From assembly GCA_036271315.1 (NCBI GenBank), contig DATBAV010000038.1:116197-180196 (forward strand): DNA of 64,000 bases, in the 5' to 3' direction. The notes beneath the pieces were generated by a model that had not been told where the DNA came from, searched no databases, and saw only the letters and a list, made by a program, of their open reading frames with translations. Within the stretch, counting starts at the first letter, position 1, and each line of letters opens with the position of its first letter. The DNA comes from VRUE01 sp036271315. GTDB lineage: Bacteria > Actinomycetota > Thermoleophilia > Solirubrobacterales > 70-9. Of this stretch, positions 48,219 to 56,570 are shown piece after piece. The translations under genes and the position numbers were made by a program.

Positions 48219-48667
48219 GTGGGCGGCTCCCGCACGTAGGCATAGGCGAGCAAAAGGACGCCGGCCGTGACCGCGACGTCGGCGAGGTTGAAGGCGGGCC
48301 AGCTGCCGATCGCGATGTAGTCGGTGACCGCGTCGACTCGGATCCGGTCGGCGAGATTGCCGATCGCGCCACCGGCCAGCAGCCCCGCGGCCACCCACAT
48401 GCCGGGTCGGGTCGGGTCGCGCGAGAAGAGGTAGCCGACGACGCCAAGCGCCAGCGCCGTGACCAGGACCAGGCGGGTGCCGCCGCCGCTGGCGAGGCCG
48501 AAGGCGACGCCGCTGTTGTGCGAGAGGGTGAGCCCGATCGGGCCGAGCACTTCGACGTCCTGGCCCGGGTACATGTGCGCCTCGACCAGGGCCTTCGCCG
48601 CCTGGTCGAGGATGACGACGACGCCGCAGAGCGCTCCGGCAAGGCGCCAGGCGCGGGCGCTGCTCAC
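48215..48667 (-). CDS. lspA: Lipoprotein signal peptidase (signal peptidase II)
   Basis: LspA removes signal peptides from prolipoproteins. The 150-aa protein has four membrane segments. Its catalytic aspartates are in 'GGAIGNLADRIRVD' and 'AFNLADVAVTAGV', and 'LSHNSGVAFGLASG' is the family block. It overlaps yggT and rluD by 4 bases each. Confidence 0.94.
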   Translation of the reverse strand: MSSARAWRLAGALCGVVVILDQAAKALVEAHMYPGQDVEVLGPIGLTLSHNSGVAFGLASGGGTRLVLVTALALGVVGYLFSRDPTRPGMWVAAGLLAGGAIGNLADRIRVDAVTDYIAIGSWPAFNLADVAVTAGVLLLAYAYVREPPT

Positions 48668-48969
48668 CCTTCGATCAGGCCGACGACGACAGCACGAACG
48701 ATGAAGAGCAGGATCACGCCGAGGATCGGGCTGAGGTCGAGGGCAAAGCCACCACCACCGAGCGCCGGCAGGAAACGCCGAAAGAAGTTGAGGTAGGGGT
48801 CGGTGGTCTCTTTGACGAAGTCAAGCGTCGCCCGCAGCGCCCGGTTGTAGGGCATGCGCGGGATCCAGGAGCTGAGCACGTTGAGGAAGATCAGGATGAT
48901 GTAGACGAGAAAGAGGGCACTAACGTAGTCGGCGACGTCGAAGCGGGTGATCGCGAGCAACGGCGTCAT
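48664..48969 (-). CDS. yggT: YggT family membrane protein
   Basis: A 101-aa protein with two hydrophobic segments, of the YggT/Ycf19 family: 'ILIFLNVLSSWIPRMP' and 'TTDPYLNFFRRFLPALGGG'. Family members sit beside sepF and proC in Gram-positive division clusters and affect membrane/division-linked processes. It overlaps proC and lspA by 4 bases each. Confidence 0.88.
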   Translation of the reverse strand: MTPLLAITRFDVADYVSALFLVYIILIFLNVLSSWIPRMPYNRALRATLDFVKETTDPYLNFFRRFLPALGGGGFALDLSPILGVILLFIVRAVVVGLIEG

Positions 48970-49706
48970 CCCCGCATCCTCTCCAGCGAGGCCCGCACGG
49001 CCGCCTCAAAGGCCTCCCGGGCGCCTTCTCGCTCCAGCGCCTCCAACCCCGCCTCGGTACTGCCTCCCGGCGAAGCCACCGCCTTGCGCAGCGCCGCCGG
49101 ATCGTGAGCGCGCAACAGCTCCGCCGTCCCCACCGCTGTCTCCACGACCAACTCCCGAGCAAGCCCCGCATCGAGCCCGTCAGCGGCCCCCGCCTCGGCA
49201 ATCGCCTCCACCGCCAGAGCCAGATAAGCCGGCGCACACCCCATCACCGCGGTGGCCGCGTCGAACTGCGAGTCGGGCAGCTCCACAACGTGCCCAAGTC
49301 CCTCCAGCAGCTTCCGCACGCCGGAGTCGGGCTCGCCGGCCACGCAAAGCACGCCCTTCCGAACCTCGACCCCCACGTTGGGCATCACCCGCACGACATC
49401 AGTGCCAGCAAAGGCCCCCCGAAGCGTCTCCAACGAAGTCGCCCCGAGCAACGAGACCACGACCTTGGCCCCGCCGAGTTCCGCCGCGGCCTCCTCCAGC
49501 CTCGCCGGCTTGACCGCAAGCACGACGACGTCAGCCCGCTCCGCAAGCTCGCCATTCGAAGCCACAGCCTCGCCAGCCAGTTCTCGAGCCAACTCCGCCG
49601 CCCGTCCCGACCCACTATCGGTGAAAAGCAGACCGTCGACCTGCCCTACCAATCCGCGCGCCATCGCCGCCGCCATGCTCCCGGATCCACAGAACCCAAC
49701 AATCAT
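48966..49706 (-). CDS. proC: Pyrroline-5-carboxylate reductase
   Basis: ProC performs the last step of proline synthesis. The 246-aa protein has the NAD(P) motif 'VGFCGSGSMAAAMARGL', 'VVLAVKPARLEE', 'VVRVMPNVGVEVRKGV' and the C-terminal 'ALRKAVASPGGSTEAGL'. It lies within the sepF-yggT cluster as in many actinobacteria and firmicutes. The inverted repeat at 49734-49837 lies upstream of its ATG. Confidence 0.94.
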   Translation of the reverse strand: MIVGFCGSGSMAAAMARGLVGQVDGLLFTDSGSGRAAELARELAGEAVASNGELAERADVVVLAVKPARLEEAAAELGGAKVVVSLLGATSLETLRGAFAGTDVVRVMPNVGVEVRKGVLCVAGEPDSGVRKLLEGLGHVVELPDSQFDAATAVMGCAPAYLALAVEAIAEAGAADGLDAGLARELVVETAVGTAELLRAHDPAALRKAVASPGGSTEAGLEALEREGAREAFEAAVRASLERMRG

Positions 49707-49733
49707 CTCGCGGAGCCTAGTCGCGACGGTTTT

Positions 49734-49837
49734 GGAGGGACGGGTTCCCCTCCCAGGGAAACTTTGGGAGCGACCAACCTACGGCCCGGCGACACTGCCG
49801 TCCGGACGGTTTCCATGGGAGGGGAACCCGTCCCTCC
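49734..49837. repeat. Long inverted repeat between sepF and proC (family C)
   Basis: Arms 49734-49755 and 49816-49837 are perfect 22-bp inverted repeats; after one mismatch the pairing continues 6 bp (ggaaac/gtttcc). The 46-base interior (49763-49808) is GC-rich and unrelated to the family A core. The element begins 9 bases after the sepF stop and ends 27 bases before the proC start. It may be a terminator, transcript stabiliser or mobile palindrome; no U-tract follows on either strand. Confidence 0.75.
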
Positions 49838-49846
49838 CCACATCCC

Positions 49847-50392
49847 TCACGACTGGTTGAAGAACCCTTTGTCGAGCAGCCGCGCCTTCTCCTCGGCCGA
49901 TACCTCGACATTGCGCGGCGTCAACAGGAAGATCTTCTCGGCGATCCGCTGCATGCCGCCGTCCAGCGAGTAGGTCAAGCCGGAGCAGAAGTCGATCATC
50001 CGCTTCGAGAGCTCGTGATCGGTCGTCTGCAGGTTGAGGATGACCGGGACCTGGCGCTTGAACTGGTCGGCGACCTGCTGGGCGTCGTTGAAGTTGCGGG
50101 GGATGACGAGGTGGACCTGGACGTCGGAGTCGCCGTTGCCGACCGGGCGCAGCGTGCGCGTGCGCGAGGCCGAGATCGGCTCGTCGTCAGCGAAGATGTC
50201 GTCGATCTCGTCGCGGCGCGAGCGACGGGCGCTCGGCAAGCGACGCACCGTGGCCGACTCGCGACGGCCCTCGTAAGCTTCTTCGGAGCTCGTTTCGGGC
50301 TCGAAGTCGTCCTCGTATTCGGGACCGTAGTCGTGGTCCTCGGCAAGACCGAAGTAGACCAGCGCTCGATGCCAGGTATCGCGTAGGGCCAT
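49847..50392 (-). CDS. sepF: Cell division protein SepF
   Basis: SepF tethers FtsZ to the membrane. The 181-aa protein has the C-terminal SepF domain ('VHLVIPRNFNDAQQVADQFK', 'IDFCSGLTYSLDGGMQRIAE', 'KIFLLTPRNVEVS'), an acidic/basic linker and an N-terminal 'ALRDTWHRALVYFGLAEDHD' membrane-targeting helix. A weak -10 (CATAAT) and a TCGGCC-n6-GGCCGA hairpin lie in the ~65-bp upstream region. FtsZ itself is not in the window. Confidence 0.93.
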   Translation of the reverse strand: MALRDTWHRALVYFGLAEDHDYGPEYEDDFEPETSSEEAYEGRRESATVRRLPSARRSRRDEIDDIFADDEPISASRTRTLRPVGNGDSDVQVHLVIPRNFNDAQQVADQFKRQVPVILNLQTTDHELSKRMIDFCSGLTYSLDGGMQRIAEKIFLLTPRNVEVSAEEKARLLDKGFFNQS

Positions 50393-50458
50393 GGTTAGTC
50401 GCGTGTTTCGGCCTCTGACGGCCGACTCCTCTACGGAATTATGACCAGCTGTGCGGAT

Positions 50459-51091
50459 CTACACATAGAGGGCGGTGCCGAGCCGGATGATCGTCGCCCC
50501 CTCCTCGATCGCGACCCGCCAATCCTGCGAGGTTCCCATCGAGAGACGGCTCAGACCGTGCTCCCCCGCGAGCTCGGCGAGCCGGGCGAAGTGGCGGCGC
50601 GAGTCCTCGGGGTCCTGGCTGAAAGGCGGCATCGTCATCAGTCCGCCGACGCGGACCGGGCAGCGCTCGAGGAACGCGCCCAGATCGGTCGGCGCCACTC
50701 CCCCCTTGCCCTCCTCGCCGGCGACGTTGACCTCGACCAGGATTTCCGCCTCCGGACCTCCATGGCGACCGAGCTGCTCCAGCGCCGAGTCGCTGGCCAC
50801 CGAGTGGATCAGCCGGCAGAGGGGCAGCAGTTGCTTGACCTTGCGGCTCTGCAGGTTGCCGATGAAGTCCCACTCGAAAGCATCGCCCCAGCGCTCGTGC
50901 TTGGCGATGAGGTCCTGCTGGCGGTTCTCGCCGACGAGGCGAACGCCGGCCTCGGCCAGCGCCCCCATCTCCTCCACCGGCACGTACTTGCTGGCGGCGA
51001 GGATCTCGACCCCGGGCCCGGCGAGCTCGCGCGCCTCGGCCAGGTTGGCGGCGATCTTCTCGGGCTCGAGTCCGTGGATCAGCCCCGGCAC
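50459..51091 (-). CDS. yggS: PLP homeostasis protein (YggS/PLPBP family)
   Basis: A 210-aa single-domain PLP-binding TIM barrel that balances free PLP and amino/keto acid pools. The PLP lysine is in 'EILAASKYVPVEEM' (about K36), with 'FIGNLQSRKVKQLL', 'EVNVAGEEGKGG' and 'SMGTSQDWRVAIEEGATIIR'. GTG 51091 lies 2 bases after the pgeF TAG. The position between pgeF and sepF is the usual one. Confidence 0.92.
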   Translation of the reverse strand: MPGLIHGLEPEKIAANLAEARELAGPGVEILAASKYVPVEEMGALAEAGVRLVGENRQQDLIAKHERWGDAFEWDFIGNLQSRKVKQLLPLCRLIHSVASDSALEQLGRHGGPEAEILVEVNVAGEEGKGGVAPTDLGAFLERCPVRVGGLMTMPPFSQDPEDSRRHFARLAELAGEHGLSRLSMGTSQDWRVAIEEGATIIRLGTALYV

Positions 51092-51093
51092 CG

Positions 51094-51876
51094 CTAGCCC
51101 TCCCCCGCCCTGCGCCAAGCCAGACCGGCCTGGCGACCGGTGCGGCCGTTGTCGCGCCGGTGCGAGAAGAAGAGCTCAGGCTCGCAGCTCGTGCAGAGGC
51201 CGCTGGTCTCGACTCGTTCCACGCCCGCATCGACCAGGAGGCGGCGGGCGACCTCCGGTAGATCGAGCATGCGGGCGCTCGCAACACCCTCGCCGAGGTG
51301 ATCGAAGGTCGCCAGAACCTCTTCGCCGACCTCGTAACAACAGGGGCCGATCGATGGGCCGATCGCGGCGTCGGTGGCGCCGATCGCCCTAGCCCCTTTG
51401 GCGATGATCCCGGCAGCCAAACCGCGCCAGCCGCAATGGAGCATCGCCACGCCGGCGGAGCCGGCAAGCGCGACCGGCACGCAATCAGCGACGAAGACCA
51501 GAGCGGCCACCCCCTCTGTGGCGAGGACGTGCCCGTCAGCCTCGACCAACCCGTCGCCCCTTGGGCTGCCATGTTCCTTTTCCCGCCCATTCAAGGCAAA
51601 GGAACAGCGAGGCGCCGGTTGGCCTCGGTGGTCAATCAACTCGGCTCCGTGGACTTGGTGGGAAACCGCGATGCCCTCAAGTGGGAAACCCAGGGTCGCG
51701 GCGAGACGGCGCCGGTTCTCGACCACGGCGTCGCGGTCGTCCTCGGTGAAGATGCCGAGGTTGAGCGTGGCGAAGGGCAACTCGCTGACTCCCCCGACAC
51801 GAGTCGTGAAAGCGGCACTTGCCCCTGGCATCGTTGCCTCGAGCCAGCGCACGCCGTCGCGCTCATGCCATTCCAT
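51094..51876 (-). CDS. pgeF: Polyphenol oxidase/purine nucleoside phosphorylase family protein (PgeF/YfiH)
   Basis: A 260-aa 'laccase-domain' protein. Metal/active-site residues are in 'AVSHQVHGAELID', 'FVADCVPVALAG' and 'AMLHCGWRGLAAGI', with 'IGPSIGPCCYEVG'. Members have purine nucleoside phosphorylase activity or edit peptidoglycan precursors (replacing Ser for Ala in lipid II stems in E. coli). It overlaps the CCA-like gene by 14 bases. Confidence 0.9.
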   Translation of the reverse strand: MEWHERDGVRWLEATMPGASAAFTTRVGGVSELPFATLNLGIFTEDDRDAVVENRRRLAATLGFPLEGIAVSHQVHGAELIDHRGQPAPRCSFALNGREKEHGSPRGDGLVEADGHVLATEGVAALVFVADCVPVALAGSAGVAMLHCGWRGLAAGIIAKGARAIGATDAAIGPSIGPCCYEVGEEVLATFDHLGEGVASARMLDLPEVARRLLVDAGVERVETSGLCTSCEPELFFSHRRDNGRTGRQAGLAWRRAGEG

Positions 51877-52993
51877 CGCCGCTCCTTGCTGCCTCCAGGG
51901 CCGCGGCGAGCTCCTCTTCGCGCCCGGAGATCTCGCCGTCGAGCTTGCGTCTCAGAGCTACTTCCAGGCCATGCCCAAGCGCCGGCCCCGGACTGAGCCC
52001 CGCACCGATCAGGTCCTCCCCGTCGATATCGAGCGTAACGTCACGCCACTCGGCGATATAGCGGTCAAGCCACTCGGCGCCCATGGCCCGGGCAAGGATC
52101 AGCTCGACATCGCTGGCGCGCCGCGCTACCTCCACCGCTTCGGAGGGCCGCTCCGGGTTTTCCGCCGCCAGCTCCTCTCCCCCTTCCCGCGGTCCGAACG
52201 CCGCCGCGAGCACCGCTTGATCGCGCCCGCCAACTGAACGCCAAGGCCCTTCATCGAGCAGTTCGGAAACAGCGCCCGCGAGCTTGTCTCCTCCGAGGCG
52301 AAGCTCGACCAGGCCCCAATCCGAGAGCAGCGAGAAGCCGTCGGCCGCACCGTGTTCCTTCGCCAAGCGCAGCAGCTCGGCTTCACGGCGGTTGGCCGAA
52401 ACCGTGTGCAGGTCCGTCGCTCGCAGCAGCTCGGCCGTTCGCGTCTCGAGCCCAAAGCCGAAGCGAGCCGCGTAGCGAGCGGCGCGAAGCGCCCGGGTTG
52501 GGTCGTCGAGGAACGAGTCGTCGTGCAGTACCCGCAGCTGCCGCATCGCCAGATCTGCCTCGCCCCCGTGGGGGTCGATCAGGCCTGGCTGGCCCTGCAA
52601 CGGGATCGCCATCGCGTTGATCGTGAAGTCGCGCCGCCGCAGATCATCCGCGAGCTCGGCGCCTCCTACGACGACCGGCAGCGCACCTGGCTGCGGGTAG
52701 CTCTCCGAGCGCGCCCCGGCGATGTCGATCTCGTGCCCATTGAGTTTCACCTTGGCCGTGCCAAAACGCTCGTGCGAGGTCACCTCGGCTCCCAGCCGCT
52801 CGGCCAGCGCAGCGGCGTCACCCTCGACGACAAGATCGATGTCGGCGCGCCCGCGCCCAAGCAGGAGATCCCGCACTGCGCCGCCGACCAGGTAGACCGG
52901 GTCGCCGCCGGCATCGCGCACCGGTGCCAGCTCGGGGTGCATGTGCTCGAGCGCCTCGGCAATGCTCTCGCTGTGGTCTTGAGATGCCTGCAT
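51863..52993 (-). CDS. CCA-adding enzyme/poly(A) polymerase family nucleotidyltransferase
   Basis: A 376-aa class II nucleotidyltransferase. The head domain shows 'VYLVGGAVRDLLLGRGRADI' with catalytic 'DIDLVVEGD', then 'DLRRRDFTINAMAI' and 'DPTRALRAARYAARFGF'. The C-terminal part is shorter than in full CCA enzymes, and no HD domain is seen, so tRNA CCA-adding is likely but not certain. ATG 52993 is chosen because TAGGCA lies 8 bases upstream on the minus strand; an ATG at 53011 is the alternative. It replaces ftsZ at the head of the sepF cluster. Confidence 0.82.
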   Translation of the reverse strand: MQASQDHSESIAEALEHMHPELAPVRDAGGDPVYLVGGAVRDLLLGRGRADIDLVVEGDAAALAERLGAEVTSHERFGTAKVKLNGHEIDIAGARSESYPQPGALPVVVGGAELADDLRRRDFTINAMAIPLQGQPGLIDPHGGEADLAMRQLRVLHDDSFLDDPTRALRAARYAARFGFGLETRTAELLRATDLHTVSANRREAELLRLAKEHGAADGFSLLSDWGLVELRLGGDKLAGAVSELLDEGPWRSVGGRDQAVLAAAFGPREGGEELAAENPERPSEAVEVARRASDVELILARAMGAEWLDRYIAEWRDVTLDIDGEDLIGAGLSPGPALGHGLEVALRRKLDGEISGREEELAAALEAARSGDGMA

Positions 52994-53001
52994 GAGCGGG
53001 T

Positions 53002-53011
53002 TGCCTACCAT
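53002..53011. promoter_or_regulatory. Back-to-back -10 hexamers of divergent genes
   Basis: TAGGCA on the minus strand (53002-53007) and TACCAT on the plus strand (53006-53011) overlap by two bases. The first ends 8 bases before the CCA-like ATG, the second 6 bases before the deacetylase GTG. RNA polymerase could not occupy both at once, so the two transcripts should compete. Confidence 0.4.
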
Positions 53012-53017
53012 GATCGC

Positions 53018-53878
53018 GTGCGCTGGAGACGAGCAGGGGCCGTCATCGCCGTGGTGGCGGCCGCGGCGGCGCTGGGCATAGCTCTCGGATCGAGCCTGAG
53101 CGGCTCCTCCGGCTCGCCTTCGAAGCCAGCAGAGGCCGGCGGAAAGACGACGAGCGTCGGCAGCAAGGGTTCGACGAGCCTGGTCCGCAACGCGACCCCA
53201 CAGCCCGGCTGGAAACCGCACACGGGACCGGTTCCGATCCTCGAGTACCACGTGCTCGGCGCCGCACCCGCCGATGCGCCCTACCCGGAGCTCTACGTGA
53301 CGCGGCCGGACTTCCACCGCCAGATGGACTGGCTGGAAGAACACGGCTACGAAGCGGTGACGCTGGAAATGGTCGAGCGCGCCTGGCATGACAGCGGCAC
53401 GCTGCCGCCCAAGCCCGTGGTGCTCTCCTTCGACGACGGCTACCGGCCGCAGTTCACCTACGCCCTGCCGGAGCTGCGGCGCCACGGCTGGCCCGGCGTG
53501 CTCAACCTCAAGGCGGAAGGGTCGGATCTCTACACCAGCAACGTCGAAGCGATGATCGACGCCGGCTGGGAGCTCGCCGCCCACACGATCCACCATCAGG
53601 ACCTGACCATGCTGGGAGCAGCCGAACTGAAGGAAGAAGTGGCCGGCTCGCGCGCCATCCTGCGCCGCGAATACGGCGTCCCGGTAAAGGACTTCTGCTA
53701 CCCCGCGGGTCAGTTCGACGAAACGGTCATCGCCGCGGTCAAGGCCGCGGGCTATACCGCGGCGACGACCGAGATCCCAGGCGAAGCGAGCCGCGAAGCC
53801 CCCTACGAACTCGCCCGCTTCGAGATCCTCGGCTCCAGCGGCGTAACTGGGCTCGCCGAAGACCTCGGCTCGGACTAG
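53018..53878 (+). CDS. Membrane-anchored polysaccharide deacetylase (NodB/CE4)
   Basis: A 286-aa protein with an N-terminal anchor (about residues 6-24), a Ser/Gly/Lys linker and a NodB homology domain. Motif 1 is 'VVLSFDDGYRPQF' (catalytic and metal Asp), motif 2 is 'AAHTIHHQDLTML' (metal His) and motif 3 is 'DFCYPAGQFDE'. The 'PVPILEYHVLG' start resembles the PgaB/IcaB-like group. The likely substrate is an N-acetylated wall or exopolysaccharide outside the cell. GTG 53018 has TACCAT 6 bases upstream. It overlaps convergent hisF by 4 bases. Confidence 0.88.
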   Translation: MRWRRAGAVIAVVAAAAALGIALGSSLSGSSGSPSKPAEAGGKTTSVGSKGSTSLVRNATPQPGWKPHTGPVPILEYHVLGAAPADAPYPELYVTRPDFHRQMDWLEEHGYEAVTLEMVERAWHDSGTLPPKPVVLSFDDGYRPQFTYALPELRRHGWPGVLNLKAEGSDLYTSNVEAMIDAGWELAAHTIHHQDLTMLGAAELKEEVAGSRAILRREYGVPVKDFCYPAGQFDETVIAAVKAAGYTAATTEIPGEASREAPYELARFEILGSSGVTGLAEDLGSD

Positions 53879-54633
53879 AGCCGGACCGGGATCCCGTCGG
53901 CGGCGAGCCGCTCCTTCGCCTCGCGCACGCGGTAGGTGCCGTAGTGGAAGATCGAGGCGCAGAGAACGGCATCGGCCTTGCCGTCGACGATCGCCTCGCT
54001 CAGGTGATCGAGGTTGCCGGCCCCGCCCGAGGCGATGACCGGAACCGAGACGGCGTCGGCGACGGCCCGGGTCAGCTCGATGTCGTAGCCATCGTTGGTT
54101 CCGTCGCGGTCCATGCTGGTCAGCAGCACCTCGCCGGCGCCGCGCTCGACCGCCTCGCGCGCCCAGCCAACGGCATCGCGACCCTCGACCCGCTTGCGGC
54201 CGCCGTTGACGTAGACGCCCCAGCCGTCCTCCTCGCGTTTGGCGTCGATCGCGATCACCACGCACTGGGCGCCGAAGTGATCGGCCAGCTCGGTCAGCAG
54301 CTCGGGCCGGGCTAGCGCCGAGGAGTTGACCGAGACCTTGTCGGCACCGGCGTCGAGCACCGCCTGGGCGTCCTCGACCGAGCGGATGCCGCCGCCGATC
54401 GTGAAGGGAATGAAGACGTTGTCGGCGGTGCGCCGCGCCAGCTCGACGATCGTCTCGCGCTTTTCGTGCGAGGCGGTGATGTCGAGGAAGATCAACTCGT
54501 CGGCGCCCTCGGCGTCGTAGCGCTCGGCCAGCTCGACCGGGTCGCCGGCGTCGCGCAGGCCGACGAAGTTGGTGCCCTTGACGACACGACCGGAGTCGAC
54601 GTCGAGGCAGGGAATGACGCGCTTCAGAACCAT
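53875..54633 (-). CDS. hisF: Imidazole glycerol phosphate synthase, cyclase subunit
   Basis: With HisH it forms IGP and AICAR. The 252-aa (beta-alpha)8 barrel has catalytic Asp in 'VIPCLDVDSGRVVKGTNF' and in 'CVVIAIDAKREEDGW', and 'IPFTIGGGIRSVEDA'. It is the last gene of the operon, 4 bases after hisA. Confidence 0.96.
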   Translation of the reverse strand: MVLKRVIPCLDVDSGRVVKGTNFVGLRDAGDPVELAERYDAEGADELIFLDITASHEKRETIVELARRTADNVFIPFTIGGGIRSVEDAQAVLDAGADKVSVNSSALARPELLTELADHFGAQCVVIAIDAKREEDGWGVYVNGGRKRVEGRDAVGWAREAVERGAGEVLLTSMDRDGTNDGYDIELTRAVADAVSVPVIASGGAGNLDHLSEAIVDGKADAVLCASIFHYGTYRVREAKERLAADGIPVRL

Positions 54634-54637
54634 TGAC

Positions 54638-55360
54638 TCAGCGTAGGGCAGCGATGCCCTCGGCCACGGTGAAACGGCGCTCGTAGAGGGCGCGGCCGAC
54701 GATCGCGCCCTCGACGTTGGCCGCCTCCATGCCGGCGACCGACTCGAGGTCAGCCAGATCCCCTACCCCACCGGAGGCGATTACCCGTGCTTCCGTCGCG
54801 GCGGCGATCCGGCCGAGCTCCTCGATCGCCGGTCCCTCCATCGTCCCGTCGACCTCGATCGCCGTGCAGAGGAAGCGCGAGACGCCGCGCTCGCCGAGCT
54901 CGGCCACCGCCGCCGCGACGTCGACGTCGCTGACCTCGGTCCAACCCGCCAGCGCAACCTTGCCGTCGCGGGCGTCGACCGAGACGACCACGCGCTCGCC
55001 GTGTGCCTCGAGAACGCGCTCCAGGAACTCCGGATCGCGCAGCGCGGCGGTGCCGATCACGACCCGCTCCGCCCCGGCATCGAGCACCGCCGCGATCGAG
55101 GCCTCGTCGCGTAGGCCACCGCCGACCTGGATCGGACACTCGGCCGTCGCCGCGATCCGGCGCACGGACTCGAGATTGCGCGGCTCCCCCAACTTGGCGC
55201 CGTCGAGGTCGACCACGTGCAGGAACTCGGCCCCTTCTTCGGCCCAGCGCTTGGCGGCGTCGACGGGATCGGCATCGTAGGTCGTCTCGCGCGCGTAGTC
55301 GCCCTGCAGCAGCCGCACCGCCTTGCCACCGCGGATGTCGATCGCGGGATAGAGGATCAC
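54638..55360 (-). CDS. hisA: ProFAR isomerase
   Basis: Isomerises ProFAR to PRFAR. It is 240 aa, with 'LYPAIDIRGGKAVRLLQGDY', 'PIQVGGGLRDEASI' and 'VVVSVDARDGKVALAGW'. Many actinobacteria use this barrel (PriA) for tryptophan synthesis as well; I cannot decide this by eye. The ATG overlaps the hisH stop (ATGA). Confidence 0.93.
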   Translation of the reverse strand: MILYPAIDIRGGKAVRLLQGDYARETTYDADPVDAAKRWAEEGAEFLHVVDLDGAKLGEPRNLESVRRIAATAECPIQVGGGLRDEASIAAVLDAGAERVVIGTAALRDPEFLERVLEAHGERVVVSVDARDGKVALAGWTEVSDVDVAAAVAELGERGVSRFLCTAIEVDGTMEGPAIEELGRIAAATEARVIASGGVGDLADLESVAGMEAANVEGAIVGRALYERRFTVAEGIAALR

Positions 55361-55983
55361 GCCGGAACGGACGCGCAGATGCCGGCGAAGTTGGAGAGCA
55401 GGCGCAGCCCGGCCACGCTCGACTTCTCCGGGTGGAACTGGACGCCGAAGACGTTGTCGCGCTCCGCTGCGCAGGTGAAGCGGGCGCCGTAGGCAGCGGT
55501 GCCGAGCAGCTCGTCGGCCTCCGCCTTGGGAGCAAAGGAGTGGACCAGGTAGAAGGGGGTCTCGGACTCGATTCCCTCGGTGAGGCGCGACTGGCGCTCC
55601 CAGCGCACCGGCGACCAGCCGATGTGGGGAATCTTCAGCCCCGGCGCGTCGAGCTCGCCGACCGGGCCGGAGAGCAGTCCAAGCCCCTCTGCCCCACCGA
55701 GCTCGGTAGTGGAGTCGAAGAGCAGCTGTAGGCCGAGGCAGATGCCGAGGATCGGTACGCCGGCCGCGCGGCGCTCCTCGATCAGCTCGTCGAGGCCGAG
55801 CGAGCGGATCCCCTCCATCGCCTTCGGGAAGGCTCCAACACCGGGCAGGATCAGCCCGTCGGCAGCGCGAATCGTCTCGGCGTCGTTGGCGATCTTCGCC
55901 GTCGCGCCAACGTGCTCGAGCGCCTTCTCGACCGAGCGCAGGTTGCCCATCCCGTAGTCGGTTATGCAGATCCGCGCACTCAT
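55357..55983 (-). CDS. hisH: Imidazole glycerol phosphate synthase, glutamine amidotransferase subunit
   Basis: Supplies ammonia to HisF. The 208-aa class I amidotransferase has the nucleophilic Cys in 'PILGICLGLQLLFD', His/Glu in 'VFGVQFHPEKSS' and the N-terminal 'ITDYGMGNLRSVEKALEHVG'. It overlaps hisA and hisB by 4 bases each. Confidence 0.96.
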   Translation of the reverse strand: MSARICITDYGMGNLRSVEKALEHVGATAKIANDAETIRAADGLILPGVGAFPKAMEGIRSLGLDELIEERRAAGVPILGICLGLQLLFDSTTELGGAEGLGLLSGPVGELDAPGLKIPHIGWSPVRWERQSRLTEGIESETPFYLVHSFAPKAEADELLGTAAYGARFTCAAERDNVFGVQFHPEKSSVAGLRLLSNFAGICASVPA

Positions 55984-56570
55984 TCGCTCAACGTCCCCTT
56001 GGTCGACGGAACGCCGCTCTCATCGGGGTCGATCGAGACGGCGACGCGCAGGGCACGGGCAAAGGCCTTGAAGCAGCCCTCGATCATGTGGTGTGCGTTG
56101 CTGCCGTAGCGGACGTTGACGTGCAGGGTCAGCTTGGCGCTGTTGGCGACGGCGCGGAAGAACTCCTCCGCCAGCTCGGTGTCGAAGCCGGCGATCGTGG
56201 TCGGCGGCAGGTCGGCGCTGAAGACGCAGAGCGGCCGGCCCGAGATGTCGATCGCGCACTCGGCAAGCGACTCGTCCATCGGCACCACGGCGGAGCCGTA
56301 GCGCCTGATCCCGGCGCGATCGTCGAGCGCCTCGTCGAGCGCCTGGCCGAGCACGATGCCGACGTCCTCGACCGTGTGGTGCGCGCCGGTCTGTAGATCG
56401 CCCTTGGCCTCGACCTGCAGGCCGAGCCGTCCGTGGCGGGCGAGCAAGTCGAGCATGTGGTCGAGGAAGCCGACCCCGGTGGCCGCACTCGACTCTCCCC
56501 CGTCGAGGTCGAGCGAGAGCTTGATCTGCGTCTCGGCCGTGCTGCGCTCTCGTTTTGCCGTGCGGCTCAT
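55980..56570 (-). CDS. hisB: Imidazoleglycerol-phosphate dehydratase
   Basis: A 196-aa monofunctional IGPD. Metal-binding His-rich motifs are 'GFLDHMLDLLARHGRL', 'TGAHHTVEDVGI' and 'GSNAHHMIEGCFKA'. No phosphatase domain is fused, as usual in actinobacteria. Confidence 0.96.
   Translation of the reverse strand: MSRTAKRERSTAETQIKLSLDLDGGESSAATGVGFLDHMLDLLARHGRLGLQVEAKGDLQTGAHHTVEDVGIVLGQALDEALDDRAGIRRYGSAVVPMDESLAECAIDISGRPLCVFSADLPPTTIAGFDTELAEEFFRAVANSAKLTLHVNVRYGSNAHHMIEGCFKAFARALRVAVSIDPDESGVPSTKGTLSE

Noticed and set aside
52994..54265. Extension of the CCA-like gene by about 420 codons upstream
   Set aside because: The region is antisense to the deacetylase and hisF-side coding DNA, and the nucleotidyltransferase begins at its normal place near 52993.
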